Of a stretch of 64,000 nucleotides of DNA, positions 8,527-17,092 are shown one piece after another. Within the stretch, counting starts at the first letter, position 1; every line of letters starts with the position of its first letter. The stretch comes from Flavobacteriales bacterium (GTDB lineage Bacteria > Bacteroidota > Bacteroidia > Flavobacteriales_F > PHOS-HE28), in the NCBI GenBank assembly GCA_016710685.1, contig JADJVC010000010.1:124001-188000 (forward strand). The letters are read 5' to 3'. Under the pieces are notes generated by a model. The model did no database searches. It was not told the origin of the DNA and worked only from the letters and a program-made list of their open reading frames with translations. The position numbers were made by a program, and so were the translations under genes.

Positions 8527-9549
8527 TCACTTTGCGGTCAATTCCTTCTTGAACACCCCGTTCGCGATCAGCATCTCCGCGATCTGCACCGCATTGGTGG
8601 CCGCACCTTTTCGCAGGTTATCCGCTACGATCCACATGTTCAGCGTGTTGGGCTGGCTCTCATCACGGCGCAAGCGACCCACAAAAACGGCATCCTTCCC
8701 GTTGGCATGCAGCGGCATCGGGTAGGCGTCCATTGCGGGATTGTCCACTAATTCCACTCCGGGAGCTTCGCTCAACAACCGGCGCACATCGGCCATCTCG
8801 AAATCCTTGGCGAACTGCACGTTGACAGCCTCACTGTGGCCGCCCGTAACAGGCACGCGCACCGCTGTAGCGGTCACGCGGATCGCAGGGTCGAGGATCT
8901 TCTTTGTCTCCCAAGCCAACTTCATTTCTTCTTTCGTGTAGCCGTTTTCCAAGAACTCATCGCAGCGTGCCAGCACGTTGCCGTTGATGGGGTAGGGGTA
9001 GGCGCGCTCACCTTCCCTACCGTGGCGTTCATCCTCCAACTGCTTCACGGCCTTCATGCCGGTACCGGTAACGCTCTGGTACGTGCTCACCACTACGCGC
9101 TGCACGGAATAGCGGGCGTGCAATGGCGCGAGCGCCATTACCAATTGGATCGTGCTGCAATTGGGGTTGGCGATGATGCCGCCCTTGGAAAAATCCGTTG
9201 AGGCGAGCAGCTTGCCGTTAATCTCCGGAACGACCAGGAGCTTGGTTTCGTCCATGCGCCAAGCGCTGCTGTTATCGATAACGATCGTTCCCGCAGCGGC
9301 GAACTTCGGGGCCCATTCCAAGGAGGTGCCGCCACCTGCGGAAAACAGGGCGATGTCGGGTTTTGTTTGCACCGCTTCGGCCATGCCGATCACCGCAATA
9401 TCTTTCCCCAGAAAGGACACGGTTTTGCCGATGCTACTGGCGGAAGCGACGGGCAAGAGCTGGTCCACTTGATCGCCTAAACGCTCCTCCAAAACCTTCA
9501 ACATCACACCACCGACCATGCCGGTTGAGCCCACTACTGCTACCTTCAT
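8527..9549 (-). CDS. asd: Aspartate-semialdehyde dehydrogenase
   Basis: Reduces aspartyl-4-phosphate to aspartate semialdehyde with NADPH, at the branch point to lysine/diaminopimelate, threonine and methionine. 340 residues from MKVAVVGSTGMVGG; upstream in-frame codons (to 9618) are not family-like and would cross the promoter. Features are the Rossmann glycine motif GSTGMVG (7-13), the active-site Cys131 in NPNCST, and the substrate-binding stretch RVPVTGGHSEAVNV. Length is normal. It is read alone, convergent with lspA and divergent from the lamin-tail gene. Confidence 0.95.
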   Translation of the reverse strand: MKVAVVGSTGMVGGVMLKVLEERLGDQVDQLLPVASASSIGKTVSFLGKDIAVIGMAEAVQTKPDIALFSAGGGTSLEWAPKFAAAGTIVIDNSSAWRMDETKLLVVPEINGKLLASTDFSKGGIIANPNCSTIQLVMALAPLHARYSVQRVVVSTYQSVTGTGMKAVKQLEDERHGREGERAYPYPINGNVLARCDEFLENGYTKEEMKLAWETKKILDPAIRVTATAVRVPVTGGHSEAVNVQFAKDFEMADVRRLLSEAPGVELVDNPAMDAYPMPLHANGKDAVFVGRLRRDESQPNTLNMWIVADNLRKGAATNAVQIAEMLIANGVFKKELTAK

Positions 9550-9575
9550 TTTGCCTTGAACTTTTGTCGCTTTGC

Positions 9576-9592
9576 CAAAACTACTACCTTTC
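9576..9592. promoter_or_regulatory. divergent promoter pair for asd and the lamin-tail gene
   Basis: On the minus strand TAGTTTTG (9576-9583) matches TAnnTTTG exactly, 26 nt before the asd ATG. On the plus strand TACCTTTC (9585-9592, one mismatch) lies 17 nt before the ATG at 9610, with a TTTG (9563-9566) 18 nt upstream as a possible -33 element. The two -7 elements are only 1 bp apart, so the two transcripts may compete. Confidence 0.5.
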
Positions 9593-9609
9593 CTTCCTTG
9601 ACCCGCCCC

Positions 9610-12207
9610 ATGCTGCACGCACTTCGCCCTTTTCTTCCCGTTGTTTCACTCTTTATCCTCGGCCTTTCCGCTCAAGCCCAGCTTACGGATGATTTCACCG
9701 ACGGTGACTTTACCGCCAACCCCGCATGGAGCGGTGATGATGCGCTGTTCACCGTGGATGCCGGGGAGCTGCGCTCCAACACGGGTACGCTTTCCACCGC
9801 AACTACGTACTACCTCAGCACGCCTTCCACGCTGGCCGCGAACGCGCAATGGGAGTTCTTCGTGAACCTCAAGTTCGCCACATCGGGTTCCAACTATGTT
9901 GATGTGTACTTGATGAGCGATGTGCAAAATTTGGCTACGCCTTTAAACGGATTTTACGTTCGCATTGGCGAAACCGCTGACCTTGTCACGTTGAACAAGA
10001 TGGCCGCAGGAAGCGCCACCACGTTGGTTTCCAGCCCTGCAGGCATTGTGAACAGCAGCACGGACAATCCGTTCCGGATCAAGGTGACGCGCGACGCTAC
10101 GGACCAGTGGACACTGTTCTACGACGATGGCAACACGGGCGTTTATACCAATGCCGGTGCTGCAACGGATGCGAGCATCACCACCAGTTCCTACTTCGGT
10201 ATCCGCATCATACAAAGCACGGCGGCTTCTGCTGTGAACAACCATTTCTTCGATGACTTTTCGGCAGGCCCGATCATCCTCGATACCACTGCGCCCACCA
10301 TCGTTTCCGCCACCACTACGGACGATCAACACGTAGATCTGTGGTTCAATGAACCGGTGGAACAAGCAACGGCTGAAACAGCCGGCAACTACGCACTTAG
10401 CCCGTCCAACAGCGTAGCCACTGCGCTTCGTGATGGAAGTAATTTGGCATTGGTACACCTCACCTTGGCCTCGGCAATGCAAGGCGGTGACACGTACACG
10501 CTAACCGCAAATGGCATACAGGATTTTTCTGCAAATGCCATTGTGAACGGCACGGTAAACTTCACCTACTCCGTAATTGCACCGCCGACGTCGGGCGTGG
10601 TTGTGATCAACGAATTGATGCCTGACCCGGACCCGGTGGTCGGTTTGCCCAGTGCGGAATATGTCGAGCTCTTCAACACCACCACGGACCAGACGTTTGA
10701 CCTTACAGGCTGGAAGATCACCGACGGCAGTTCCACCGGCACGTTGCCCGCTGTACAGATCGCGCCGGGCGCGTTCGTGATCCTCGCCAGTACATCCACG
10801 GCAGCATTGTTCACTGGCTTTGGAACGGTGGTGGGTGTGCCATCCTTCCCATCGTTGAACAACGACGGTGACCCGATGGAGTTGTGGGATGCCAGCAATG
10901 TCGTGATTGATGCGGTCACCTATTCTTCTTCTTGGTACAACGATCCCGCGAAAAGCAGCGGCGGTTGGTCGTTGGAACGGATCGACCCCGTTACGCCATG
11001 CTCCAGCGCGGCGAATTGGACGGCCTCCAACGGAGCATTGGGTGGTACTCCAGGCGAGGTAAATAGCGTGTTCGCGATCTTGACCGATACCGTTCCCCCG
11101 GCAATTTCACAGGTGTATGTGATCGATAGCGTAACCGTGGATGTGCTCTTCAGCGAAGCAATGGACCTGGGCACATTGCTTTCCGGAGTCTACAACATGG
11201 AGCCGGCGATCGGCATTTCCAACGTGGCGATCATTGCCCCGGACCGGGTGCGCATCACGCTTTCGACAGAACTTGTGGAAGGCCAGTTGCAAACAATCAC
11301 CGTAACGGATGTAAGCGACTGCCCCGGCAATGCCATCGGGGCAGGCAATACGGCCACTTTCGCATTGCCTGAACCGATCATGGCTGGCGATGTGGTGATC
11401 AACGAAGTGTTGTACGATCCGCGTGGAAGCGGAAGCGATTTCATTGAACTCTACAACCGGTCTCAGAAGGTGGTGAGCCTTGCCGGATTGCAGTTGGAGA
11501 ATGGCTCCGCTAGCGTGAAGCTGATCACTGCGGATGCGTATTTGTTGTTGCCAGGCCAATACGTAGCAATAGCCACGGACGTCGCGAATGTGCTTACGAA
11601 CTACCCGCTTGGCCATGCGGACCGGATGCTTGAATCGGCATTGCCAACATACAACAACGGCAGCGGCACGGTGGTGTTCCTCGGACAAACGGGCGATACG
11701 CTCGACCTCTTCAACTACGATGATGCGCTGCAATTCGCGCTGCTGAAAAGTGTTGATGGAGTGAGCCTTGAGCGCGTAGACCCCAACCGCCCCACAAGCG
11801 ACAACAGCAACTGGCACAGCGCGGCCGAAGATGTCGGTTATGCCACGCCGGGCTATCAGAATTCACAGTATGCGCCCACGCCATCCGCCAATGGCAGCAT
11901 CAGCATCGAACCAGCCATCTTCTCCCCGGACAACGACGGCTACCAAGACTTGCTCACCATCGCTTATCAATTCGACGAGCCGGGCTTCGTAGGCACCATG
12001 AAGGTGTTCGACATCGCAGGTCGCGAGGTGCGCACGTTGATGAACAACGAACTGCTCGGCACCAGCGGTGCAGTGTCCTGGGACGGTATTATGGAAAGTA
12101 GTGATCTGGCGCGCATCGGGCCGTACATCATCTACTTGGAAGCCTACGACTTGGCAGGGAACGTGGAGAAATTCCGGAAGTCGGTGGTGCTGGCGCACAG
12201 GCTTTGA
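9610..12207 (+). CDS. Lamin-tail-domain secreted protein
   Basis: 865 residues with a signal peptide (MLHALRPFLPVVSLFILGLSAQAQ), the reason for choosing the ATG at 9610 over 9556. The order is: an N-terminal jelly-roll-like domain, an Ig-like/Big_5-type segment (TAPTIVSATTTDDQHVDLWF), a first lamin-tail domain (VVVINELMPDPDP, SAEYVELFNTT), a second Ig-like segment, a second lamin-tail domain (GDVVINEVLYDPRGSGSDFIELYN) and a C-terminal FlgD-like Ig fold (IFSPDNDGYQDLLTIAYQF, KVFDIAGREVRTL) that stands where a sorting domain usually lies. It is inferred to be exported and surface-located. Bacterial lamin-tail proteins have no general known activity. Confidence 0.85.
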   Translation: MLHALRPFLPVVSLFILGLSAQAQLTDDFTDGDFTANPAWSGDDALFTVDAGELRSNTGTLSTATTYYLSTPSTLAANAQWEFFVNLKFATSGSNYVDVYLMSDVQNLATPLNGFYVRIGETADLVTLNKMAAGSATTLVSSPAGIVNSSTDNPFRIKVTRDATDQWTLFYDDGNTGVYTNAGAATDASITTSSYFGIRIIQSTAASAVNNHFFDDFSAGPIILDTTAPTIVSATTTDDQHVDLWFNEPVEQATAETAGNYALSPSNSVATALRDGSNLALVHLTLASAMQGGDTYTLTANGIQDFSANAIVNGTVNFTYSVIAPPTSGVVVINELMPDPDPVVGLPSAEYVELFNTTTDQTFDLTGWKITDGSSTGTLPAVQIAPGAFVILASTSTAALFTGFGTVVGVPSFPSLNNDGDPMELWDASNVVIDAVTYSSSWYNDPAKSSGGWSLERIDPVTPCSSAANWTASNGALGGTPGEVNSVFAILTDTVPPAISQVYVIDSVTVDVLFSEAMDLGTLLSGVYNMEPAIGISNVAIIAPDRVRITLSTELVEGQLQTITVTDVSDCPGNAIGAGNTATFALPEPIMAGDVVINEVLYDPRGSGSDFIELYNRSQKVVSLAGLQLENGSASVKLITADAYLLLPGQYVAIATDVANVLTNYPLGHADRMLESALPTYNNGSGTVVFLGQTGDTLDLFNYDDALQFALLKSVDGVSLERVDPNRPTSDNSNWHSAAEDVGYATPGYQNSQYAPTPSANGSISIEPAIFSPDNDGYQDLLTIAYQFDEPGFVGTMKVFDIAGREVRTLMNNELLGTSGAVSWDGIMESSDLARIGPYIIYLEAYDLAGNVEKFRKSVVLAHRL

Positions 12208-12215
12208 GTTTTTAA

Positions 12216-12339
12216 ACCGCAACGGCGCTACGACGCAACGAAATACACGCCACGCCTGAGCTTTTCAAGCGCGATGCGACTCATAACTCGCATTCAGATT
12301 TCACGTTGCGAAACCGTTGCGCCGTAGCGTCGTTGCGGT
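12216..12339. repeat. inverted-repeat element, family A copy 1
   Basis: 124 bp between convergent genes. The left arm starts ACCGCAACG and the right arm ends CGTTGCGGT. The outer 25 bases pair at 23 of 25 positions. Each arm is a run of degenerate 8-nt units (CGTTGCGT). Related copies lie at 38879-38975 and 55866-55983. It could act as a transcription terminator for both neighbours. Confidence 0.85.
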
Positions 12340-12346
12340 AAATCTT

Positions 12347-13705
12347 CTAACCCGCGTAAGACCGCTCCACCCGTTTCATTGGCTCCTTCTCGAAGTGCTT
12401 CGGGTCCTTCACCTTCGTCGGGTGCCTGGCGTGGTCCTCGAATTCGTCGCGGAAGTGGCGGATAGCGGCGGCCACGGGCCATGCCGCTGCGTCGCCGAAG
12501 GGACAGATGGTGTTGCCTTCGATGCGGCGCTGCACGTCCCAAAGGAGGTCGATATCATCGGTGCGGGCAAGGCCGTGCTCGAAGCGGTAGAGGATCTTCT
12601 CCATCCAGCCGGTGCCTTCGCGGCAAGGGCTGCATTGGCCGCAGCTTTCGTGGTGGTAGAAGCGGGAATGGTTCCAAGTGCTGCGCACGATGCACGCCGT
12701 GTCGTTGAAGACGTAAAAGCCGCCGGAACCGAGCATGCTTCCGGTTTGGAAACCGCCATCGCTCAGGCTCTCATAGGTCATCAGGCGCGTCTCGAACTTC
12801 GCCGTGCGGAAGAGCAGTTCAGCGGGAAGAATAGGCACTGAGCTTCCGCCGGGAATGCAGGCTTTCAGAGGCCTTCCGCCGCTAACGCCGCCGCAGTATT
12901 CATCGCTGTTGAGGAATTCCTCCACAGGCACGCCGAGCTCGATCTCATAAACGCCGGGCTTGTTAATGTGCCCACCCGCGCTGATAAGCTTGGTGCCGGT
13001 GCTCTTGCCGATGCCGATCTTAGCGTATTCATCGCCACCGTCGTTGATGATGGGCACCACCGCTGCGATAGTTTCCACGTTGTTCACCACTGTGGGTCTG
13101 CCCCAAACACCTTTCACCGCCGGGAATGGCGGCTTGATGCGTGGGTTGCCGCGCTTACCTTCCAGGCTTTCCAGCAAGGCCGTTTCCTCACCACAGATGT
13201 AGGCACCTGCGCCCACATGCACATGGACGTCAAGGTCGAAACCGCTGCCGAGAATGTTCTTGCCAAGCCAGCCAGCAGCGTAAGCCTCTGCGATGGCTTG
13301 TTCGAGGATCCGTGAGACATAGAAGTACTCGCCACGGATGTAGATGTAGGCCGTGTTCGCGCCCATGGCGAAGCAACTTGGAATGATCCCCTCGATCAAC
13401 AAGTGGGGGAGATGCTCCATCAGATAACGGTCCTTGAAGGTGCCCGGCTCGCTCTCGTCCGCGTTCACCACCAAGTGGCGGGGCACGCCTTCGGGTTTAG
13501 CAAGGAAGCTCCACTTCAGGCCGGCCGGAAAACCCGCGCCGCCACGACCGCGCAGGCCGCTTTTCTTCACTTCCTCCAACACCTCTTCGGGTGTCATGGT
13601 CTTCAAAGCCTTCTCCACGCTGCGGTAGCCGCCGTGTGCACGGTACGCTTCCAGACCACGGATCCCCGGCTTGTCAATGTGTTCGAGCAAAAGCTGTCGT
13701 CCCAT
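12347..13705 (-). CDS. nuoF: NADH-quinone oxidoreductase subunit F
   Basis: The NADH-binding subunit of respiratory complex I, holding FMN and a [4Fe-4S] cluster on the cytoplasmic arm. 452 residues. Motifs are the FMN/NADH glycine loop GLRGRGGAGFPAG, VNADESEPGTFKDR, GAGAYICGEETALLESLEG and the cluster ligands CGQCSPC with a fourth Cys in NTICPFGD. It is the last gene of a minus-strand run nuoA-B-C-D-E-F, with a 14-nt gap from nuoE. The operon stops here; nuoG to nuoN are not in the window. Confidence 0.97.
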   Translation of the reverse strand: MGRQLLLEHIDKPGIRGLEAYRAHGGYRSVEKALKTMTPEEVLEEVKKSGLRGRGGAGFPAGLKWSFLAKPEGVPRHLVVNADESEPGTFKDRYLMEHLPHLLIEGIIPSCFAMGANTAYIYIRGEYFYVSRILEQAIAEAYAAGWLGKNILGSGFDLDVHVHVGAGAYICGEETALLESLEGKRGNPRIKPPFPAVKGVWGRPTVVNNVETIAAVVPIINDGGDEYAKIGIGKSTGTKLISAGGHINKPGVYEIELGVPVEEFLNSDEYCGGVSGGRPLKACIPGGSSVPILPAELLFRTAKFETRLMTYESLSDGGFQTGSMLGSGGFYVFNDTACIVRSTWNHSRFYHHESCGQCSPCREGTGWMEKILYRFEHGLARTDDIDLLWDVQRRIEGNTICPFGDAAAWPVAAAIRHFRDEFEDHARHPTKVKDPKHFEKEPMKRVERSYAG

Positions 13706-13719
13706 CTTATGGCTTCGTA

Positions 13720-14277
13720 TCAGCGGTCCGTATAATTATTGCGCTTTGGTTCGATGCGCAGCTTCTCGATCAGCTCATCCACCTTTTCAGTAGTGAGGTG
13801 CTCATGATATTTTGCTCCGCACTGCAGCATGGGTGCGGTGCCGCAGCTGCCTAGGCATTCCACGGTCTTCAAGCTGAACAGACCGTCCGCCGTTGTGCCG
13901 CCGGGTTTGATGTTCAAGCGTTTTTCAATGTGCGCCACTACATCGTCCGCGCCACGCAACATGCAGGGCACGGTGTGGCAGACTTCCAGCACGTGCTTGC
14001 CCATGGGGTGCAAGTTGAACATGCTGTAGAAGGTAGCCACTTCGTAAACTTCGATGTACTGGATCTTCAGCAGTTTAGCTACGGCGTCCATCGCGGGGAC
14101 GCTGAGCCAGCCGTTGTTTTCCGCCTGAGCGATATGCAGGATGGGGATCAACGCGCTCTTGCTGTGATCGGCCGGGTAACGGCTGATGATGATGCGGCAT
14201 TCCGCGTGTGCCTCTTCGCTGAAGGTGAAAGGCGCTACGCCTTCAGTGGCGGTGTGAGGTTTGGTGGCGTGTTCCAT
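13720..14277 (-). CDS. nuoE: NADH-quinone oxidoreductase subunit E
   Basis: Thioredoxin-fold [2Fe-2S] subunit of complex I that sits beside NuoF. 185 residues. The four cluster cysteines are in VCHTVPC and ECLGSCGTAP. The N-terminal helical part (RYPADHSKSALIPILHIAQAENNGWLS) is typical. Its ATG overlaps the nuoD stop by one base (TGATG), indicating translational coupling. Confidence 0.96.
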   Translation of the reverse strand: MEHATKPHTATEGVAPFTFSEEAHAECRIIISRYPADHSKSALIPILHIAQAENNGWLSVPAMDAVAKLLKIQYIEVYEVATFYSMFNLHPMGKHVLEVCHTVPCMLRGADDVVAHIEKRLNIKPGGTTADGLFSLKTVECLGSCGTAPMLQCGAKYHEHLTTEKVDELIEKLRIEPKRNNYTDR

Positions 14278-15515
14278 CAGGCGTCGAGTTCCCCCGCGAT
14301 CACATTCATGCTGCTCATGGTGAGGATGGCATCGCTGAGCATGCCGCCTTTAATGATCTCCGGGTAGGCTTGGTAATAGATGTAGCAGGGGCGGCGGAAG
14401 TGGACGCGGAACGGTGCGCGGCCGCCATCACTGACGATGTAGAAACCGAGTTCGCCGTTGCCGCCTTCCACGCAGTGGTACACTTCGCCGGTGGGGATTT
14501 CCGTCTCCCCCATCACGATCTTGAAATGGTAGATCAGCGCCTCCATGTCATTGTAGACCTCTTGCTTCGGCGGCAGCACCCAGTCCGGCACTTCGGCGTG
14601 GTAAGTGGTCTTGTCCGGCATTTTGTCCAGCTTTTCCAGCGCTTGGCGAATAATTGAAATGCTCTGGCGCATCTCCTCCTGCCGCACGGTGAATCGGTCG
14701 TAGACATCGCCGCTTTTCCCGACGGGGATCTTGAAATCAAAGTCTTCGTAACTGCTGTACGGGTCGGCCACGCGCACGTCGTAATCCACGCCGGCAGCCC
14801 GGAGATTCGGCCCGGTGAAGCCATAGGCCAAGGCGCGTTCCGCAGAAATAGGACCACAATTGATGCAGCGGTCCATGAACACGCGGTTGCGCACCAGCAA
14901 CTTGTCGAATTCGTTCAACGCAGTGGGCAGTTCCTTGATGATGGCGCGCGTTTTCTCCCATGCGAGCTCGCTGAAGTTGCGTTCGAAACCACCGATGCGG
15001 CCCATGTTGGTGGTGAGGCGCGCACCGCAGATCTCCTCATAGATCTCATAGATCCGCTCGCGCCACTGGTAGTAGTACAGGAAAGGCGTGGTGGCACCGG
15101 CGTCCTGGCTGATGATGGTGTTGCAGATGATGTGGTCGGTGATCCGCGATAGCTCCATCACGATCACGCGCATGTACTCCACGCGCTTCGGAAGGTCGAT
15201 GCCGAGCAGCTTTTCCACCGCCATGTGCCAACCCATGTTGTTGATGGGCGCACTGCAATAATTCATCCGGTCGGTGAGCGTGGTGATCTGGTAGAACGGC
15301 CTGCGTTCCGCGATCTTCTCGAAGGCCCGGTGGATGTAGCCGATGGTCTGCTCGGTGTCCAGAATGATCTCGCCGTCCAGCGTAAGCACATTCTGGAAAA
15401 TGCCGTGCGTAGCGGGGTGCGTTGGGCCGAGATTGAGCGTGGTGAGCTCGTTGAGGTGCCCGCCTTCGGCGAAGTCCTCTTTCCACAGGTCCGCGGGTGC
15501 CTTGTGCTCGCTCAT
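14277..15515 (-). CDS. nuoD: NADH-quinone oxidoreductase subunit D
   Basis: The 49-kDa subunit, which forms part of the quinone-binding chamber of complex I. 412 residues. Hallmarks are LNLGPTHPATHGIFQNVL, the family signature IGYIHRAFEKIAE, GWHMAVEKLLGI, MGRIGGFERNFS and the C-terminal DAILTMSSMNVIAGELD. It overlaps nuoC by ATGA and nuoE by one base. It is a separate gene here, not a NuoCD fusion as in E. coli. Confidence 0.97.
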   Translation of the reverse strand: MSEHKAPADLWKEDFAEGGHLNELTTLNLGPTHPATHGIFQNVLTLDGEIILDTEQTIGYIHRAFEKIAERRPFYQITTLTDRMNYCSAPINNMGWHMAVEKLLGIDLPKRVEYMRVIVMELSRITDHIICNTIISQDAGATTPFLYYYQWRERIYEIYEEICGARLTTNMGRIGGFERNFSELAWEKTRAIIKELPTALNEFDKLLVRNRVFMDRCINCGPISAERALAYGFTGPNLRAAGVDYDVRVADPYSSYEDFDFKIPVGKSGDVYDRFTVRQEEMRQSISIIRQALEKLDKMPDKTTYHAEVPDWVLPPKQEVYNDMEALIYHFKIVMGETEIPTGEVYHCVEGGNGELGFYIVSDGGRAPFRVHFRRPCYIYYQAYPEIIKGGMLSDAILTMSSMNVIAGELDA

Positions 15516-16024
15516 CGTCCGAAGAAGGTATCGTTCTTGTCCTCACGCGTGGGGTCTTCCAGCGGATAGTCTTTCCGCATGGGGAAGGCCGGGAAGTCTT
15601 CCATGTTGAGGATGCGTTTCAAGTTGGGGTGCCCGGTGAAGTGGAGCCCGTAGAAATCGTAGGCCTCGCGCTCCATCCAGTTCGCTGCGGGCCACAGGTC
15701 GGTGGCGGTGGGTAAGGTGGCATCCTTCAGGGAGACGAACGTTTTCACGCGGATGCGATGCCCATTGCGCATGCTGTGCAGAAAGTACACCGCGCCCAAT
15801 TCCAGCTCCAGTCCGGGGAAGTGCATGCCGCACATGGAAGTGAGGAAGGTGAAATCGAGCTCGTCGCGCAGGAATGCCAACACGTCGTGGATCTTCGCTT
15901 TCGGCACCACGTAGACCATGGTGTCGTAGAGGCGCTCATGGGTGACGGCATCCGCGCCGAACCGCTCGAGGAGCCGGTCGGTGGTGAGCTGGTCACGTTC
16001 TGTTTTGATGGTGAATGCTGGCAC
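15512..16024 (-). CDS. nuoC: NADH-quinone oxidoreductase subunit C
   Basis: The 30-kDa peripheral subunit of complex I. 170 residues. The family signature is the stretch ANWMEREAYDFYGLHFTGHP followed by LKRILNMEDFPAFPMRKDYPLED. It has no cofactor of its own and bridges NuoB and NuoD. It overlaps nuoD by four bases and starts three bases after the nuoB stop. Confidence 0.96.
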   Translation of the reverse strand: MPAFTIKTERDQLTTDRLLERFGADAVTHERLYDTMVYVVPKAKIHDVLAFLRDELDFTFLTSMCGMHFPGLELELGAVYFLHSMRNGHRIRVKTFVSLKDATLPTATDLWPAANWMEREAYDFYGLHFTGHPNLKRILNMEDFPAFPMRKDYPLEDPTREDKNDTFFGR

Positions 16025-16027
16025 GGC

Positions 16028-16615
16028 TCAATCGATCTTGTACTTGGTGAGCAGCTCCTCGTATTCCTTGCTGTAGCGGCGGCGGAGACTTTCGTTCGCG
16101 GCAAGCTCCTGGATCTTCAGGATGCCATCGATCACCTGCTCCGGGCGGGGCGGGCAACCGGGGATGTAGACGTCCACGGGGATTACGCGGTCGATGCCTT
16201 GCAGCACGCTGTAGCTATCGAAAATGCCGCCGCTGCTGGCGCACGCGCCCATGCTGAGCACCCACTTCGGTTCGGCCATCTGCGTGTACACCTCGCGGAG
16301 TACGGGTGCCATCTTTTTCGCGATCGTTCCCATCACCATCAGCAGGTCACTTTGGCGCGGGCTGAAGCTGAGGCGCTCCATGCCGAAGCGGCTGAGGTCG
16401 TAGTGCGAGCTCATGGTGCTCATGAATTCGATGCCGCAGCAGCTCGTTGCGAAGGGCAGCGGCCACAAGCTGTTTTTACGGGCAAGACCAATGGCTTGGT
16501 CCATGCTGGTGGCGAAAAAGCCCGCACCGGTGTGGCCGGGAGGTGGGTCCACGAAGGTGGGCTTCTCCCGTTCCGGGATTTTTTCGATCTGTTCTTTTTT
16601 GTCGCTCATGGTCAT
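16028..16615 (-). CDS. nuoB: NADH-quinone oxidoreductase subunit B
   Basis: Carries the terminal [4Fe-4S] cluster N2, which passes electrons to quinone. About 195 residues. The ligands are the tandem cysteines in [10 protein letters not shown] plus the cysteines of MGACASSGG and PGCPPRPE. Three in-frame ATGs lie close together (16621, 16615, 16609). The one at 16615 is chosen because it forms an ATGA overlap with the nuoA stop, as elsewhere in this operon, but MSDKK at 16609 is possible. An N-terminal extension of about 40 residues, Pro/Lys-rich, precedes the core. Confidence 0.95.
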   Translation of the reverse strand: MTMSDKKEQIEKIPEREKPTFVDPPPGHTGAGFFATSMDQAIGLARKNSLWPLPFATSCCGIEFMSTMSSHYDLSRFGMERLSFSPRQSDLLMVMGTIAKKMAPVLREVYTQMAEPKWVLSMGACASSGGIFDSYSVLQGIDRVIPVDVYIPGCPPRPEQVIDGILKIQELAANESLRRRYSKEYEELLTKYKID

Positions 16616-16974
16616 TCCCATTTCAGGGCACCCTTCTTTATCACGTAGAAGAAACCCGCCAGCACGAAACCTAGGAATACCAGCATTTCCACGAAGCCGA
16701 ACAAGCCCAATGCCTTGAAGTTCACCGCCCAGGGATAGAGGAAGATGATCTCCACGTCGAACAGCACGAAGAGGATGGCGATAAGGAAGTATTTCACCGA
16801 GAAGGGAGCGCGGGCGTTGCCTTGCTGTTCAATGCCGCACTCGAAGCTTTCGTCCTTTTGCTTGCCGCTCCGTTTTGGGCCGAGCCAAGCAGCGGCAGTA
16901 AGGGCAAAGCCAACGAAGCCGCCAGCGATGATCAGCTGGATGATCACCGGTAGATAGTCGTGCGGGGTGCTCAT
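16612..16974 (-). CDS. nuoA: NADH-quinone oxidoreductase subunit A
   Basis: Small membrane subunit of complex I with three transmembrane helices, 120 residues. The start MSTPHDYLP is chosen because codons further upstream are basic, not conserved-looking, and run through the promoter. Recognised by the loop [36 protein letters not shown], whose Cys, Phe-Glu and Asp residues are family hallmarks. It is the first gene of the nuo run. Confidence 0.95.
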   Translation of the reverse strand: MSTPHDYLPVIIQLIIAGGFVGFALTAAAWLGPKRSGKQKDESFECGIEQQGNARAPFSVKYFLIAILFVLFDVEIIFLYPWAVNFKALGLFGFVEMLVFLGFVLAGFFYVIKKGALKWE

Positions 16975-17022
16975 GGGTCCTTTGAAATTCCGTGCGAACC
17001 TACGGGTGCGCGGCGGTTCGTG

Positions 17023-17030
17023 CAAAGGTA
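17023..17030 (-). promoter_or_regulatory. -7 promoter element of the nuo operon
   Basis: TACCTTTG on the minus strand matches TAnnTTTG exactly. It lies 48 nt before the nuoA ATG, leaving a short leader. TTG triplets upstream (17043-17048) are at sub-optimal spacing for a -33 element. Confidence 0.55.
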
Positions 17031-17092
17031 ACAAGCGCTCCTCCAACAAGGACGCCGTTTTTATACGGCTACTGGTCTTATTGTGTTCCCAC

